Position numbers and translations under genes: made by a program. Shown here one piece after another: positions 16,025 to 23,851 of a DNA stretch of 64,000 nucleotides. The notes under the pieces were generated by a model. That model ran no database searches. It was given only the letters and a program-made list of their open reading frames with translations, and was not told where the DNA came from. Positions within the stretch are counted from its first letter, which is position 1; each line of letters opens with the position of its first letter. The stretch is from Aquisediminimonas sp031376385. GTDB lineage: Bacteria > Pseudomonadota > Alphaproteobacteria > Sphingomonadales > Sphingomonadaceae. The stretch covers positions 1-64,000 of the forward strand of contig JANMDQ010000020.1 of NCBI GenBank assembly GCA_031376385.1. The letters are read 5' to 3'.

Positions 16025-17268
16025 GTCAGCCAATCATCCACCATGTCATAAATGGCATCAGGATCGTTGCTTTCCAGGCACAACGCGATCATTTTATTCG
16101 CCTCCGCCCAATTGAGCCCGCCCCATTTGAACAGACTATGGACCTTCGCAAACAAGCCTTCTTCTGACAGAGGCCGTTCAGGATCGCCGCGCGTATCGAT
16201 CAGGTCAACACTCCCCTCCGCGCAAGTCACGCGCGCACCGAAATGATGTGGGAAACGCGCCGAGATTGCCTCACTCTCACGCACACTCACTTGAGACCGA
16301 AGCGCCACAAAGTCTGGCCGCAGGGTCGCGGCAACGGTATAATTTACCGGATCGCCGGGATCGGCCAGCGCCGCCACGGCAACGGCATGTTGCAGGGAGA
16401 ATTTGGCTTGGCTCTCCGTTTTCGGCTCTGGCCGGTCGCAAAAGGTGATGGCGTCCCGGTATGTCTCAACCGTGATAGGCCCAGACAAAGCCCCCTGCGC
16501 CTTCAACTCCAGCACACAATCAATCACGGGATGAGCGTGGCGGCACGCGGCCCACGGCTTAAAGCTGACATCATGGATGCGCCAAGACTCCCCGAACTGC
16601 ATCGCCTTGGGTTCCCGGCACGTGGCGGCATAAAGCCCTTGTGGACCTTCCAAGATATTCCGAGGCCCGCTGACCCCAGCCTTTGCCATCAGCGCCGCGA
16701 ACGACCCATCCCCGCGCACTTGGCCCAGATGCCATTGTTTCGTCATCACATTTTCATGGCGCATCTGCCACAGACCACCCGACGTTGATCCGGCATTGCC
16801 CATGGCCCACACCAATTCTTCCTCAGTCAAATCATAAAGGGCGCCTGCACAGGCGGCTGAACCAAATACGCCCGCTGTCGCTGTATTATGGAAATGGGCA
16901 TAATGATGGGCATCAAATGTCGCTCCAATCGCAATCATCGCCTCGTACCCGCGCACAGCAGCATCAAGCATATCATCCATGCTCGCGTCGACTTCATAGG
17001 CGGTATCAAGTGCTGCTGGCCAAACTGCAGGCCCGGGATGAAGCAGCGCGGCGCGGTGAACATCATCCATTTCCAGCACATTGCCAAGCCATGCGGCATC
17101 GCGCACATCGGCCCTTTTCAGTGACTTCGCCACGTCAGACTTGAGCGCGCCCGCGACGCACGCCAACCAATCCAGCAAACGCAATCGCGCCCGTTTGCGT
17201 GTATCGTCATCCACTGGCCGTTGGAGATGCTTGGCTAGTTGCTCGGTCAGGCTATAAGGCTCATTCAT
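16021..17268 (-). CDS. MmgE/PrpD family protein (first of a tandem pair)
   Basis: 415 residues from the ATG at 17268. MmgE/PrpD features: the RLRLLDWLACVAGAL start, LGNVLEMDDVHRAALLHPGP, HFHNTATAGVFGSAACAGAL, GNAGSTSGGLWQ and the SFKPWAACRHAHPVIDCVLE segment holding the conserved Lys and His. It shows little obvious identity with its downstream neighbour, so the pair may be an old duplication or may form a heteromer. First gene of the catabolic operon; only 32 bases separate it from the divergent GntR gene, so its promoter must overlap the regulator's 5' end. Confidence 0.9.
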   Translation of the reverse strand: MNEPYSLTEQLAKHLQRPVDDDTRKRARLRLLDWLACVAGALKSDVAKSLKRADVRDAAWLGNVLEMDDVHRAALLHPGPAVWPAALDTAYEVDASMDDMLDAAVRGYEAMIAIGATFDAHHYAHFHNTATAGVFGSAACAGALYDLTEEELVWAMGNAGSTSGGLWQMRHENVMTKQWHLGQVRGDGSFAALMAKAGVSGPRNILEGPQGLYAATCREPKAMQFGESWRIHDVSFKPWAACRHAHPVIDCVLELKAQGALSGPITVETYRDAITFCDRPEPKTESQAKFSLQHAVAVAALADPGDPVNYTVAATLRPDFVALRSQVSVRESEAISARFPHHFGARVTCAEGSVDLIDTRGDPERPLSEEGLFAKVHSLFKWGGLNWAEANKMIALCLESNDPDAIYDMVDDWLT

Positions 17269-17300
17269 GCGGGGGTGCCGCACTGAATGGGAGGGGTATT

Positions 17301-18026
17301 TTGGCCGCTAAGCCGCGTTACCGGGAAATGGCAGATGAGCTGCGTGAAGAGATCGTACGCGGTGATTTTTCGGCTGAAACCTTCCCCACCGAAAGTGATC
17401 TGTGCCAACGGTACAGCGTATCGCGCTACACCGTGCGAGAGGCGCTGCGGGCGTTGCAGGCCGAAGGGCTGATCGCCCGTAAGCGAGGTTCTGGCACAAT
17501 CATTCAACCAGCGGCGGCGCGCGGCGGCGCGCTGCATCAGCCTTTGTCGAACGTCGGCGAAATTTTGCAATATGCGCGCGATACCCAAGCGGCCTTTGAA
17601 CCACTGGGCGAAGGCCCTCTGCCCCGCAGTATTGCCGAACAGGTCGGCCTGATCGCGGGTGGCCGCTGGACGCGCTTTCACGGCCTGCGCACGGCCAATG
17701 ACTCCAGCGAACCCATTGCCTATACTGAAGCCTATTTGCACGAGGCACTGCGCAACGTCGTGCAAAAGATTGACCCGACGCAAGACACGCTGTTCCGTCA
17801 GATAGAAAAACTGACCAAGATCAAGATCGTCCGTGTGACGCAGGATATTCAGGCCGTGGCCGCCCCTGCTGAAGTTGCCAAAGCACTTGGGTTGACGAAG
17901 CGAGCGCCGTGTTTGCGGATCCTGCGCTGTTACCGCGATGCCAGTGATCGGATCTTGGAAATCTCCGCGAGCCATCACCCGGGGGATCGGTTTGCCTATT
18001 CGATGCATATAGAAGTTGAGGGGTAA
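17301..18026 (+). CDS. GntR-family transcriptional regulator, HutC/UTRA type
   Basis: 241 residues from a TTG at 17301, preceded by GGGAGGGG at good spacing; frames extending upstream add unlikely sequence. The N-terminal winged helix (about 1-70, with SDLCQRYSVSRYTVREAL) is followed by a UTRA ligand-binding domain (about 90-240, with LRTANDSSEPIAYTEAYL). Regulators of this class usually repress catabolic operons and release DNA on binding a pathway metabolite. It diverges from the MmgE operon. Its likely sites are the TTGTCCGGACAA palindromes at 23.0, 23.8 and 33.6 kb (inference). Confidence 0.92.
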   Translation: MAAKPRYREMADELREEIVRGDFSAETFPTESDLCQRYSVSRYTVREALRALQAEGLIARKRGSGTIIQPAAARGGALHQPLSNVGEILQYARDTQAAFEPLGEGPLPRSIAEQVGLIAGGRWTRFHGLRTANDSSEPIAYTEAYLHEALRNVVQKIDPTQDTLFRQIEKLTKIKIVRVTQDIQAVAAPAEVAKALGLTKRAPCLRILRCYRDASDRILEISASHHPGDRFAYSMHIEVEG

Positions 18027-18172
18027 AACCCTCTCCCTAAAGGGGAGAGGGACAGGCGCGCAGCGCCAGGGAGAGGGGTTTTTCCGCGTGGCACTGCCCT
18101 CTCCAAGAGTTGCTAAGCAGCAAGCTGCTAAGCCAACTCTTTCCTCTCCCCTTGAGGGAGAGGAGTTCGTCT
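18027..18172. repeat. Type B palindromic repeat block between convergent genes
   Basis: CTCTCCCTAAAGGGGAGAGGG at about 18031-18051, GGGAGAGGGG at 18070-18079, and TCTCCCCTTGAGGGAGAGGA at about 18145-18164, plus an inner hairpin AGCAGCAAGCTGCT. Related to the blocks at 1182-1360 and 12020-12157. It lies between the gntR stop and the stop of the convergent CaiB gene, and may double as a bidirectional terminator. Confidence 0.8.
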
Positions 18173-18177
18173 GCGGC

Positions 18178-19260
18178 CTAACCATCGGCACCCAGATCCG
18201 GCGCATCGCCCACCTGCCAACCTTCCGAAGCATATCGAATAGCAGGCCCAATCTGATGCGCGCCGCTATGCCCCACCAACAGCCCTCGTTCAGCAACATG
18301 CGGCTGATCCAGCGCCTCGCGAAAATTGAGGATCGGTGAAAAGGCAACATCTTTACCTGCAAACCACTCCACCCACGCATCCCGCGTTCTAGTCACAAAG
18401 ACGGAACGCAGATAAGCAATCAATTCCCCCTGCTCCCCAGCTGGTCGTTCAGCAATCTCAATCATTTCCGGTTTACCCAGCGCCGTCATCAGCGCAGTCA
18501 CAAATTTCATTTCGCGTCCACCCAGAACTACATGCTTGCCGTCGGCAGTCGCGTAGACCTGATAAAATGCTGCTCCGCCAAGCGAACGCTGGTGCGACGA
18601 CTTTGGAGGCTCCCCACCCGCAATTGCCCCGCCCGCAGTATGCGCGCACCAAGGCAACAGACTATCGAACATCGCGCAATCAATATAATCACCGCGTCCG
18701 GTGCGGTCTCGCCCCATCAGGGCCATGAGTGTAGCTGAGAGCGCCGTCAGCCCCGCCGCCATGTCCGCTGATGGTGCGCCGGGAACCACAGGTGTTCCAT
18801 CAGCCCCGTCATTAACTGACATAAATCCAGCAAGCGCCTGCACCGCCATATCATGCGCCGGGTGATGGGCCATCGCGCCATCCTGACCAAACGCAGAAAT
18901 CGAACAGTAGACGATACGAGGATTGCGCGCAAAAACAGCGGCATAGTCAAAGCCAAGCCGCTTCATCACGCCGGGCCGGAAACCCTCAACAAACACGTCT
19001 GCGCCGTCAATCAAATCCCAAAGCCGCGCTTTGCCGCCTTCTGATTTAAGATCAAGAACGATGCTTTTCTTGCCCCGATTAAGGTTGCGAAACCACACCG
19101 ATTGCCCGGCCTCAAATGGGGCCTGATCGCGTGCCGGGTCTCCCGCAGCGGCCTCAACTTTCCAGATTTCTGCACCTTGATCAGCCAGCATCATTGTCAT
19201 CATCGGGCCAGGCAGAAAGACAGAAAGGTCCACTACTTTGATGCCGGAAAGTTTGCCCAT
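18178..19260 (-). CDS. CaiB/BaiF (class III) CoA-transferase
   Basis: 360 residues. N-terminal GIKVVDLSVFLPGPMMTMMLADQGAEIWKVE (split in the usual way), the NRGKKSIVLDLKSEGGK region, and the catalytic aspartate in GDYIDCAMFDS. It is slightly short for the family (about 390-400). Class III enzymes move CoA between carboxylic acids through an Asp-CoA anhydride mechanism. It is the last gene of the operon with a second CaiB gene two bases upstream; such pairs can form heteromeric transferases, as in benzylsuccinate metabolism (BbsEF) and malate/succinate transfer. The actual donor and acceptor are unknown. Confidence 0.9.
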   Translation of the reverse strand: MGKLSGIKVVDLSVFLPGPMMTMMLADQGAEIWKVEAAAGDPARDQAPFEAGQSVWFRNLNRGKKSIVLDLKSEGGKARLWDLIDGADVFVEGFRPGVMKRLGFDYAAVFARNPRIVYCSISAFGQDGAMAHHPAHDMAVQALAGFMSVNDGADGTPVVPGAPSADMAAGLTALSATLMALMGRDRTGRGDYIDCAMFDSLLPWCAHTAGGAIAGGEPPKSSHQRSLGGAAFYQVYATADGKHVVLGGREMKFVTALMTALGKPEMIEIAERPAGEQGELIAYLRSVFVTRTRDAWVEWFAGKDVAFSPILNFREALDQPHVAERGLLVGHSGAHQIGPAIRYASEGWQVGDAPDLGADG

Positions 19261-19262
19261 GC

Positions 19263-20474
19263 TTAAATGACCCCAGATTGCCTCAAATTGACAATATCAG
19301 CTATGTCATACCCAATTTCAGAAAGAACGTCATCGCTATCTTGGCCTAGAAATGGCCCCGCTTTGCTCGGCAGGCGGTGACCATCCACTTTGATTGGGCT
19401 GGCCAGAACATGCATTTCGGCCATATCAGGATGCTCAACAGTGTCACGCATCCCAATGGTGTTGAGCCACGGATTATCCAAGGCTTGATCGACGCCATAA
19501 ACAGGCGCCACAGGCACGGTGCCTTCTAAAAGAGCCTGCCAATGCGCCATGGGCTTTTCGACGAAAATCGCGTCCAGGACGGAAGAAAGCGCTGGTCGGT
19601 TTGCAAGACGGTCAGCGGGGTTCGTGAAGCGCGGATCAGTGAGCAGTTCCGGGTGACCAATCTTTTCCGCAAGGATTGGCCAGAATTTCGGAATTTGCGC
19701 CATCACAAACATCCACCCATCGGCGGCGCGAAACATCTGGCTGGGCGTAGCAGACGGATGGGCAGAACGCGGCACGCGCGGCGTTACATCGCCGGTGTTC
19801 ATATACCAAATCGCCGGATAGGTCATTTGATGCACTGCTGTGGAGAGCAGATCGACATCAATATCGCACCCTTCCCCGGTCCGCTGCGCATCCAGCAAGG
19901 CCGCCAGAAGGCCCACCGCCATTTGCGTGCCGGTCATGAAATCCACCATCGACAATCCAAATCGCTGCGGCGGGCTGTCTGGTTCACCTGTCAGCGCGCA
20001 AAAGCCCGCCTCAGCCTGCATCAGATAGTCATAGCCCGGCCATCGCGCGCGATCATTGTCGCGGCCATAAGCAGAGGCGTGGGCACAGACGATGGCCTTG
20101 TTTGAGCCTTTCAAAGCGTCATAGGTCAGCCCCAGTTTTGCCGGGATATCACCGCGCAGATTATTGGCCATCACATGGGCGGAAGCGACAAGTTTATGCA
20201 GCACTGCCTGCCCGGCGTCAGTGTTCAGATCGAGCGTGAGAGAGCGTTTATTGAGATTGAAAGTCTGGAAATACAGGCTTTCCCCCTCTCGCAAAAAATG
20301 CGGCCCCACCCCGCGCGCGGTGTCGCCGCCACCTTTGCCATTTTTGTGCGGCGGCTCAATCTTGATGACATCCGCGCCGAGCTGCGCGAGAAACAATGTG
20401 CCATACGGACCCGCGCCATATTGTTCGGCGCTGATGACTTTATAGCCAGCGAGGGGAAGGCGACGACCGGTCAA
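19263..20474 (-). CDS. CaiB/BaiF (class III) CoA-transferase
   Basis: 403 residues starting at a TTG that overlaps the acyl-CoA dehydrogenase stop (TTGA). The following LAGYKVISAEQYGAGPYGTL is the normal family N-terminus, so this start is favoured despite being rare. It has NKRSLTLDLNTDAGQ and an aspartate in EGCDIDVDLLS. Full family length. It probably acts with the 360-residue paralogue encoded next, either as partner subunit or as an independent transferase that activates the pathway acid from succinyl-CoA or acetyl-CoA (inference). Confidence 0.9.
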   Translation of the reverse strand: MTGRRLPLAGYKVISAEQYGAGPYGTLFLAQLGADVIKIEPPHKNGKGGGDTARGVGPHFLREGESLYFQTFNLNKRSLTLDLNTDAGQAVLHKLVASAHVMANNLRGDIPAKLGLTYDALKGSNKAIVCAHASAYGRDNDRARWPGYDYLMQAEAGFCALTGEPDSPPQRFGLSMVDFMTGTQMAVGLLAALLDAQRTGEGCDIDVDLLSTAVHQMTYPAIWYMNTGDVTPRVPRSAHPSATPSQMFRAADGWMFVMAQIPKFWPILAEKIGHPELLTDPRFTNPADRLANRPALSSVLDAIFVEKPMAHWQALLEGTVPVAPVYGVDQALDNPWLNTIGMRDTVEHPDMAEMHVLASPIKVDGHRLPSKAGPFLGQDSDDVLSEIGYDIADIVNLRQSGVI

Positions 20475-21646
20475 ACCTTATTCCTCGCGACCCATTGTTT
20501 GGAAATGATCATGCGCTGCATTTCGTTGGTGCCTTCACCGATGCACATCAGCATGGAATCGCGATACAAGCGCTCGATGTCATATTCCTTGGAATAGCTG
20601 TAGCCACCGAACACGCGCATCGCGTCTTGACTGTTGGAAACGGCGGCTTCGGATGCGTAGAATTTCGCCATGCCCGCTTCCATATCGCAGCGTTCTCCGC
20701 GGTCATAGATTTCGGCAGCGTCGAAGGTGAGCAACCTGGCGGCGCGGGCACGAGTGACCATTTCACCCAGCTTCAGTTGGATTGCCTGATGCTCCGAAAT
20801 CGGCTTGCCCATCGTCTCGCGCAGTTGCGCATATTCGGTCGCCAGGCGAAGCGCACCTTCAGACAGGCCAACGCCGCGCGCCGCGACATTGATCCGGCCT
20901 AATTCTAGGCCGCCAGTCGCTTGGAAGAAGCCCTGCCCTTCCACGCCACCAATCAGATTGTCAGCCGGGACGCGGTAGTCCTGAAAAATCAGTTCGGCAC
21001 TGTCGATGCAATTATAGCCCAGCTTCTTGAACTTCTTGCCCGTGGTAAAGCCTTCGCCCTTGGGCGCGATGAACAGGCTCATGCCCTTATACCGTGGATC
21101 GGCTTTGGGATCAGTCTTCACGAGTAGCGCGAAACAGCCGCCGTTGATACCGTTGGAAATCCACGTCTTGGTGCCATTGATCACATAATCATCGCCGTCC
21201 CGCACCGCGACTGTGCGGATCGCTTGGAGATCGGTTCCAGCGTTGGGTTCGGTAAGCGCCAGACCGCCGCGAATTTCCCCGCTGGCAAATTTGGGCAGCC
21301 ATTTGGCTTTCTGGGCAACAGTGCCGAACCGCTCCACCGCGCAGGCCATGATCAGGTGTGAATTGAAAATGCCGGTAATCGCCATCCAGTATGATGAAAT
21401 TAGCGCGACAATCTTCGCATAGGTGACAGCGGACAAGCCAAGGCCGCCATATTGCTGGCTGATCGTGGCCCCAAACAGGCCCATGTCGATCATCTGGTGA
21501 ACGATTTCTTCGGGCCAGATATCGTCATGATCATATTTCTGCACGACGGGGCGCACTTCTTTATCGACCCATTTCTGGATCGCATCAAGAAGGGCCGCCT
21601 CTTCATCGAGGCTCATGTAGGTATGCGTCGTTGCAGCGGTTGCCAT
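20471..21646 (-). CDS. Acyl-CoA dehydrogenase
   Basis: 391 residues from the ATG at 21646, which follows AAGGAG at ideal spacing; the frame runs 85 codons further upstream but that part is the shadow of the MaoC gene. FAD enzyme of the SCAD/IVD class: TEPNAGTDLQAI and TKTWISNGINGG (FAD and substrate region), AARGVGLSEGALRLATEYA, and GEGTNEMQRMIISKQ with the Glu expected to be the general base. It introduces an alpha-beta double bond into an acyl-CoA. In this operon, a saturated branched or dicarboxyl-CoA such as methylsuccinyl-CoA would fit (inference). Confidence 0.94.
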   Translation of the reverse strand: MATAATTHTYMSLDEEAALLDAIQKWVDKEVRPVVQKYDHDDIWPEEIVHQMIDMGLFGATISQQYGGLGLSAVTYAKIVALISSYWMAITGIFNSHLIMACAVERFGTVAQKAKWLPKFASGEIRGGLALTEPNAGTDLQAIRTVAVRDGDDYVINGTKTWISNGINGGCFALLVKTDPKADPRYKGMSLFIAPKGEGFTTGKKFKKLGYNCIDSAELIFQDYRVPADNLIGGVEGQGFFQATGGLELGRINVAARGVGLSEGALRLATEYAQLRETMGKPISEHQAIQLKLGEMVTRARAARLLTFDAAEIYDRGERCDMEAGMAKFYASEAAVSNSQDAMRVFGGYSYSKEYDIERLYRDSMLMCIGEGTNEMQRMIISKQWVARNKV

Positions 21647-21656
21647 GTCTTGCTCC

Positions 21657-22166
21657 TTAGGCTTCCATCGGGCCGAAGCCTTTTTTCCAGATAAGCATGG
21701 TGCGGACAAAGTCACAGACGACTTCGCCATGCTGGTTTTTGCCGATGGTTTTGATTGTGACGATGCCTTGCGTCGGGCGCTTTTCTGAGTCGCGCTTTTC
21801 AAGCACTTCGGTTTCCGAATAGAGTGTGTCGCCCGCAAACACGGGCTTGAGCATCCGGATTTCTTTCCAGCCGAGGTTCGCCACTGCCTTTTGACTGACA
21901 TCAGAGACGCTTTGCCCGGTCATGATCGCGACCGTCAGAGGCGACGCGACGAGGGGCTTTTTGAATTCTGTTTTGCCCGCAAATTCAAAATCAAAATGGG
22001 ATGGATGCTGGTTCATCGTCAGCAGAGTGAACCACGTATTGTCAGCCTCCAAGATCGTGCGTCCTGGGCGATGTTCGTACACGTCACCAATTACAAACTC
22101 CTCATAATAGCGGCCGTAGGTCTCGCGGTACCGCTGTGGGCTGACTTCGATGACACCGTCACGCAC
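21657..22166 (-). CDS. MaoC-like hydratase, mesaconyl/itaconyl-CoA hydratase type
   Basis: 169 residues, hot-dog fold. GTG start at 22166 with GGGGAGAAG upstream, overlapping the lyase gene by 8 bases. Features: the FVIGDVYEHRPGRTILEADN segment, then MNQHPSHFDFEFA, an unusual ASPLTVAIMTGQSVSD region, LGWKEIRMLKPVFAGDTL and CDFVRTMLIWKK. This variant of the MaoC domain is the one seen beside CitE-like lyases, where it hydrates a branched unsaturated CoA ester. Together with the neighbouring lyase it would turn an enoyl-CoA into a hydroxyacyl-CoA ready for C-C cleavage. Confidence 0.88.
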   Translation of the reverse strand: MRDGVIEVSPQRYRETYGRYYEEFVIGDVYEHRPGRTILEADNTWFTLLTMNQHPSHFDFEFAGKTEFKKPLVASPLTVAIMTGQSVSDVSQKAVANLGWKEIRMLKPVFAGDTLYSETEVLEKRDSEKRPTQGIVTIKTIGKNQHGEVVCDFVRTMLIWKKGFGPMEA

Positions 22167-22980
22167 TTATCTTCTCCCCTATCGCGATGACATGCTCATA
22201 CGAGCGCATGAAGGGCGCTTCGAGCATTTTACCTTTGAACCGGACCGCAGCACCGCTGGACGCCTTGAACGCATCTCGGGCTCCATACGCCTCTGCAATT
22301 GCCTCTGCACTGGGACGAAAGACGCTGTGCAGCACCTCAATTTGCGCGGGATGGATCGCAGCTTTAGCGGAAAAGCCCAGCGCCTTGGCTTTCTCTGCCT
22401 CAGCCCGAAGGCCATCGGTATCGTCCAGATGGATGAACGGCACGTCCATCGCAGGCACGCCAGCCCCAGCGCAGGCCATGACAAACTGACTGCGCGCCAC
22501 CAAAAGCGGCTCCCAAGCCAGCGCAACGCCGAGCTGTGCGGACAGATCCCCGCCGCCAAACATCATCATGACGACCTGAGCTTCCGCTGCAATCGCCCCC
22601 GCGCAGGCCAAGCCTTTGACGGTTTCAATCAGCGGCACGAAGCCAACGCCCCCGATGACTGACCGGGCAATAACAATCTCATGCGCGGCCTCAACCTTGG
22701 GAATGAAAATGAGCGGGGGCCGATAGTCCGCCGCTGCCAGCGCCAGCAGATCAGCCAAGCCATCGCGCGTCGTCAACCCGTTGATCCGGATCGCATAGCG
22801 CCGATCAGACTGAGCCACGTCAAGCGCCGCAGCCCGCGCCGCGCCTTTCGCGTCCGCCGGAACTGCATCCTCCAGATCAATGCACACAAGATCCGCCCCG
22901 CTCGCCAAGGCTTTGGCAAAGCGTTCCGGCCGATTGCCCGGCACAAACAGCATGCTTTGAAGGCCAAGGGCCTGATTCAC
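22159..22980 (-). CDS. CitE/HpcH-HpaI family CoA-ester lyase
   Basis: 273 residues, TIM-barrel, GTG start at 22980. FVPGNRPERFAKALASGAD, the metal ligand region CIDLEDAVP, RINGLTTRDG, IFIPKVEAAHE, and C-terminal GFSAKAAIHPAQI are all in place. Family members cleave citramalyl-CoA, malyl-CoA or beta-methylmalyl-CoA to an alpha-keto acid plus an acyl-CoA, using Mg2+. First gene of the operon with MaoC, acyl-CoA dehydrogenase and two CaiB genes. A perfect TTGTCCGGACAA palindrome lies 33 bases upstream of its start. Confidence 0.92.
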   Translation of the reverse strand: MNQALGLQSMLFVPGNRPERFAKALASGADLVCIDLEDAVPADAKGAARAAALDVAQSDRRYAIRINGLTTRDGLADLLALAAADYRPPLIFIPKVEAAHEIVIARSVIGGVGFVPLIETVKGLACAGAIAAEAQVVMMMFGGGDLSAQLGVALAWEPLLVARSQFVMACAGAGVPAMDVPFIHLDDTDGLRAEAEKAKALGFSAKAAIHPAQIEVLHSVFRPSAEAIAEAYGARDAFKASSGAAVRFKGKMLEAPFMRSYEHVIAIGEKISA

Positions 22981-23012
22981 TTCACTTCCCTCATTTGCGA
23001 CTGCCCCTAAAT

Positions 23013-23024
23013 TTGTCCGGACAA
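23013..23024. promoter_or_regulatory. Candidate operator TTGTCCGGACAA before the lyase operon
   Basis: Perfect 12-base palindrome within a wider conserved block (AAAGTTGTCCGGACAAAT on the minus strand), 33 bases upstream of the CitE-like start. A TTGACC hexamer lies upstream on the same strand at 23048-23053, so the palindrome would cover the -10/+1 region. The half-site GT..AC spacing is compatible with GntR-family recognition. Confidence 0.65.
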
Positions 23025-23049
23025 CTTTTTAGTCAAGCGGTATTTTGGG

Positions 23050-23730
23050 TCAACTTGGTTTCACGACGCCTAACCACGAAGTCGAGATCAATAAGGCATA
23101 AACGCACCAGACCCAGATCCGGGTGCGGTTCATTGTGCGCAGCAGCGGAATTTCAGTTTCGTCGCTTGATCCTTCAGTGAGCAGCTTACCAAGCTGCCCG
23201 CCCACCGGTTTGAATGAAACATCAATCATGATCGCCGCTGCAAAGATAAACCCGAACAGCAAAGCTTTCCACGCCAGCCAGTCCGGCTCAATCGGCGCAT
23301 TGGTGAGCAGCGATGCTCCGCCCAGCCAAAGATAGAAGGCCGTAAGCGCATAGCGCAACCACCCCTCCCACTGCCGATTGCGGGCCGCGCGCGGCGTCAT
23401 ATCATGGTTGTGCGCGTCAAACACCAGCCACAACCAGAAAGCAGCAATCGCCCAAGAGGCGACGACCGACCACGACGGGACATCCCACCAACCGCCCATC
23501 GCCGAAATGGTGAGCGACATAGGCACCATCAACGCCCAAGCAGCGCGCGGCGTCAGATCGACAATGACCAAAAGCTTCAGCAAAGCGATCCGCTGATCCA
23601 GCGTGTACAGCGTTCGCTTGCGAAAATGCTGGCCAAGCAGGAACACGCCCACATCCGCACCCAGCCACAGAACGAATAGCAATAAATGCACATAAACCAG
23701 CGTAGGGTAAGCCAGATCAGCGATGCCCAT
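23050..23730 (-). CDS. Multi-pass inner-membrane protein, unknown function
   Basis: 226 residues from the ATG at 23730 (an ATG six bases earlier is possible; a GGGGGGA site is better spaced for 23730). Hydrophobic segments at about 5-30, 50-75, 78-105, 130-155 and 160-180, and one near the C-terminus (RIWVWCVYALLISTSWLGVV), suggest about six helices. Histidines in the first segment (YVHLLLFVLWLGADVG) recall CopD/DUF2269-type haem or metal membrane proteins, but this is only a resemblance. It is divergent from the TonB receptor across a shared intergenic region with an operator-like palindrome. Confidence 0.8.
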   Translation of the reverse strand: MGIADLAYPTLVYVHLLLFVLWLGADVGVFLLGQHFRKRTLYTLDQRIALLKLLVIVDLTPRAAWALMVPMSLTISAMGGWWDVPSWSVVASWAIAAFWLWLVFDAHNHDMTPRAARNRQWEGWLRYALTAFYLWLGGASLLTNAPIEPDWLAWKALLFGFIFAAAIMIDVSFKPVGGQLGKLLTEGSSDETEIPLLRTMNRTRIWVWCVYALLISTSWLGVVKPS

Positions 23731-23783
23731 GTGCATTCCCCCCGCAACAATGAGGCTTGACAGCCAAACCTTTTCATAGAAAG

Positions 23784-23795
23784 TTGTCCGGACAA
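23784..23795. promoter_or_regulatory. Candidate operator TTGTCCGGACAA before the TonB receptor
   Basis: Same perfect palindrome with the same A/T flanks (AAAGTTGTCCGGACAAAT) as at 23013. It lies 21 bases after TTGACA (23757-23762), a plausible -35 for the receptor gene, and 56 bases before its ATG. It could also act on the divergent membrane-protein gene. Confidence 0.65.
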
Positions 23796-23851
23796 ATCAC
23801 AAATAATGTGGCGAAGCAAGGAACAATTAACATAGCCTGGGAGGCAAAGAC

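Noticed and set aside
17265..18380. Minus-strand open frame of about 370 codons
   Set aside because: Antisense to gntR and running through a repeat block; no domain seen.
20471..21901. Longer acyl-CoA dehydrogenase frame with an 85-residue N-terminal extension
   Set aside because: The extension is a shadow of the MaoC gene; ATG 21646 has a perfect AAGGAG site and family N-terminus.
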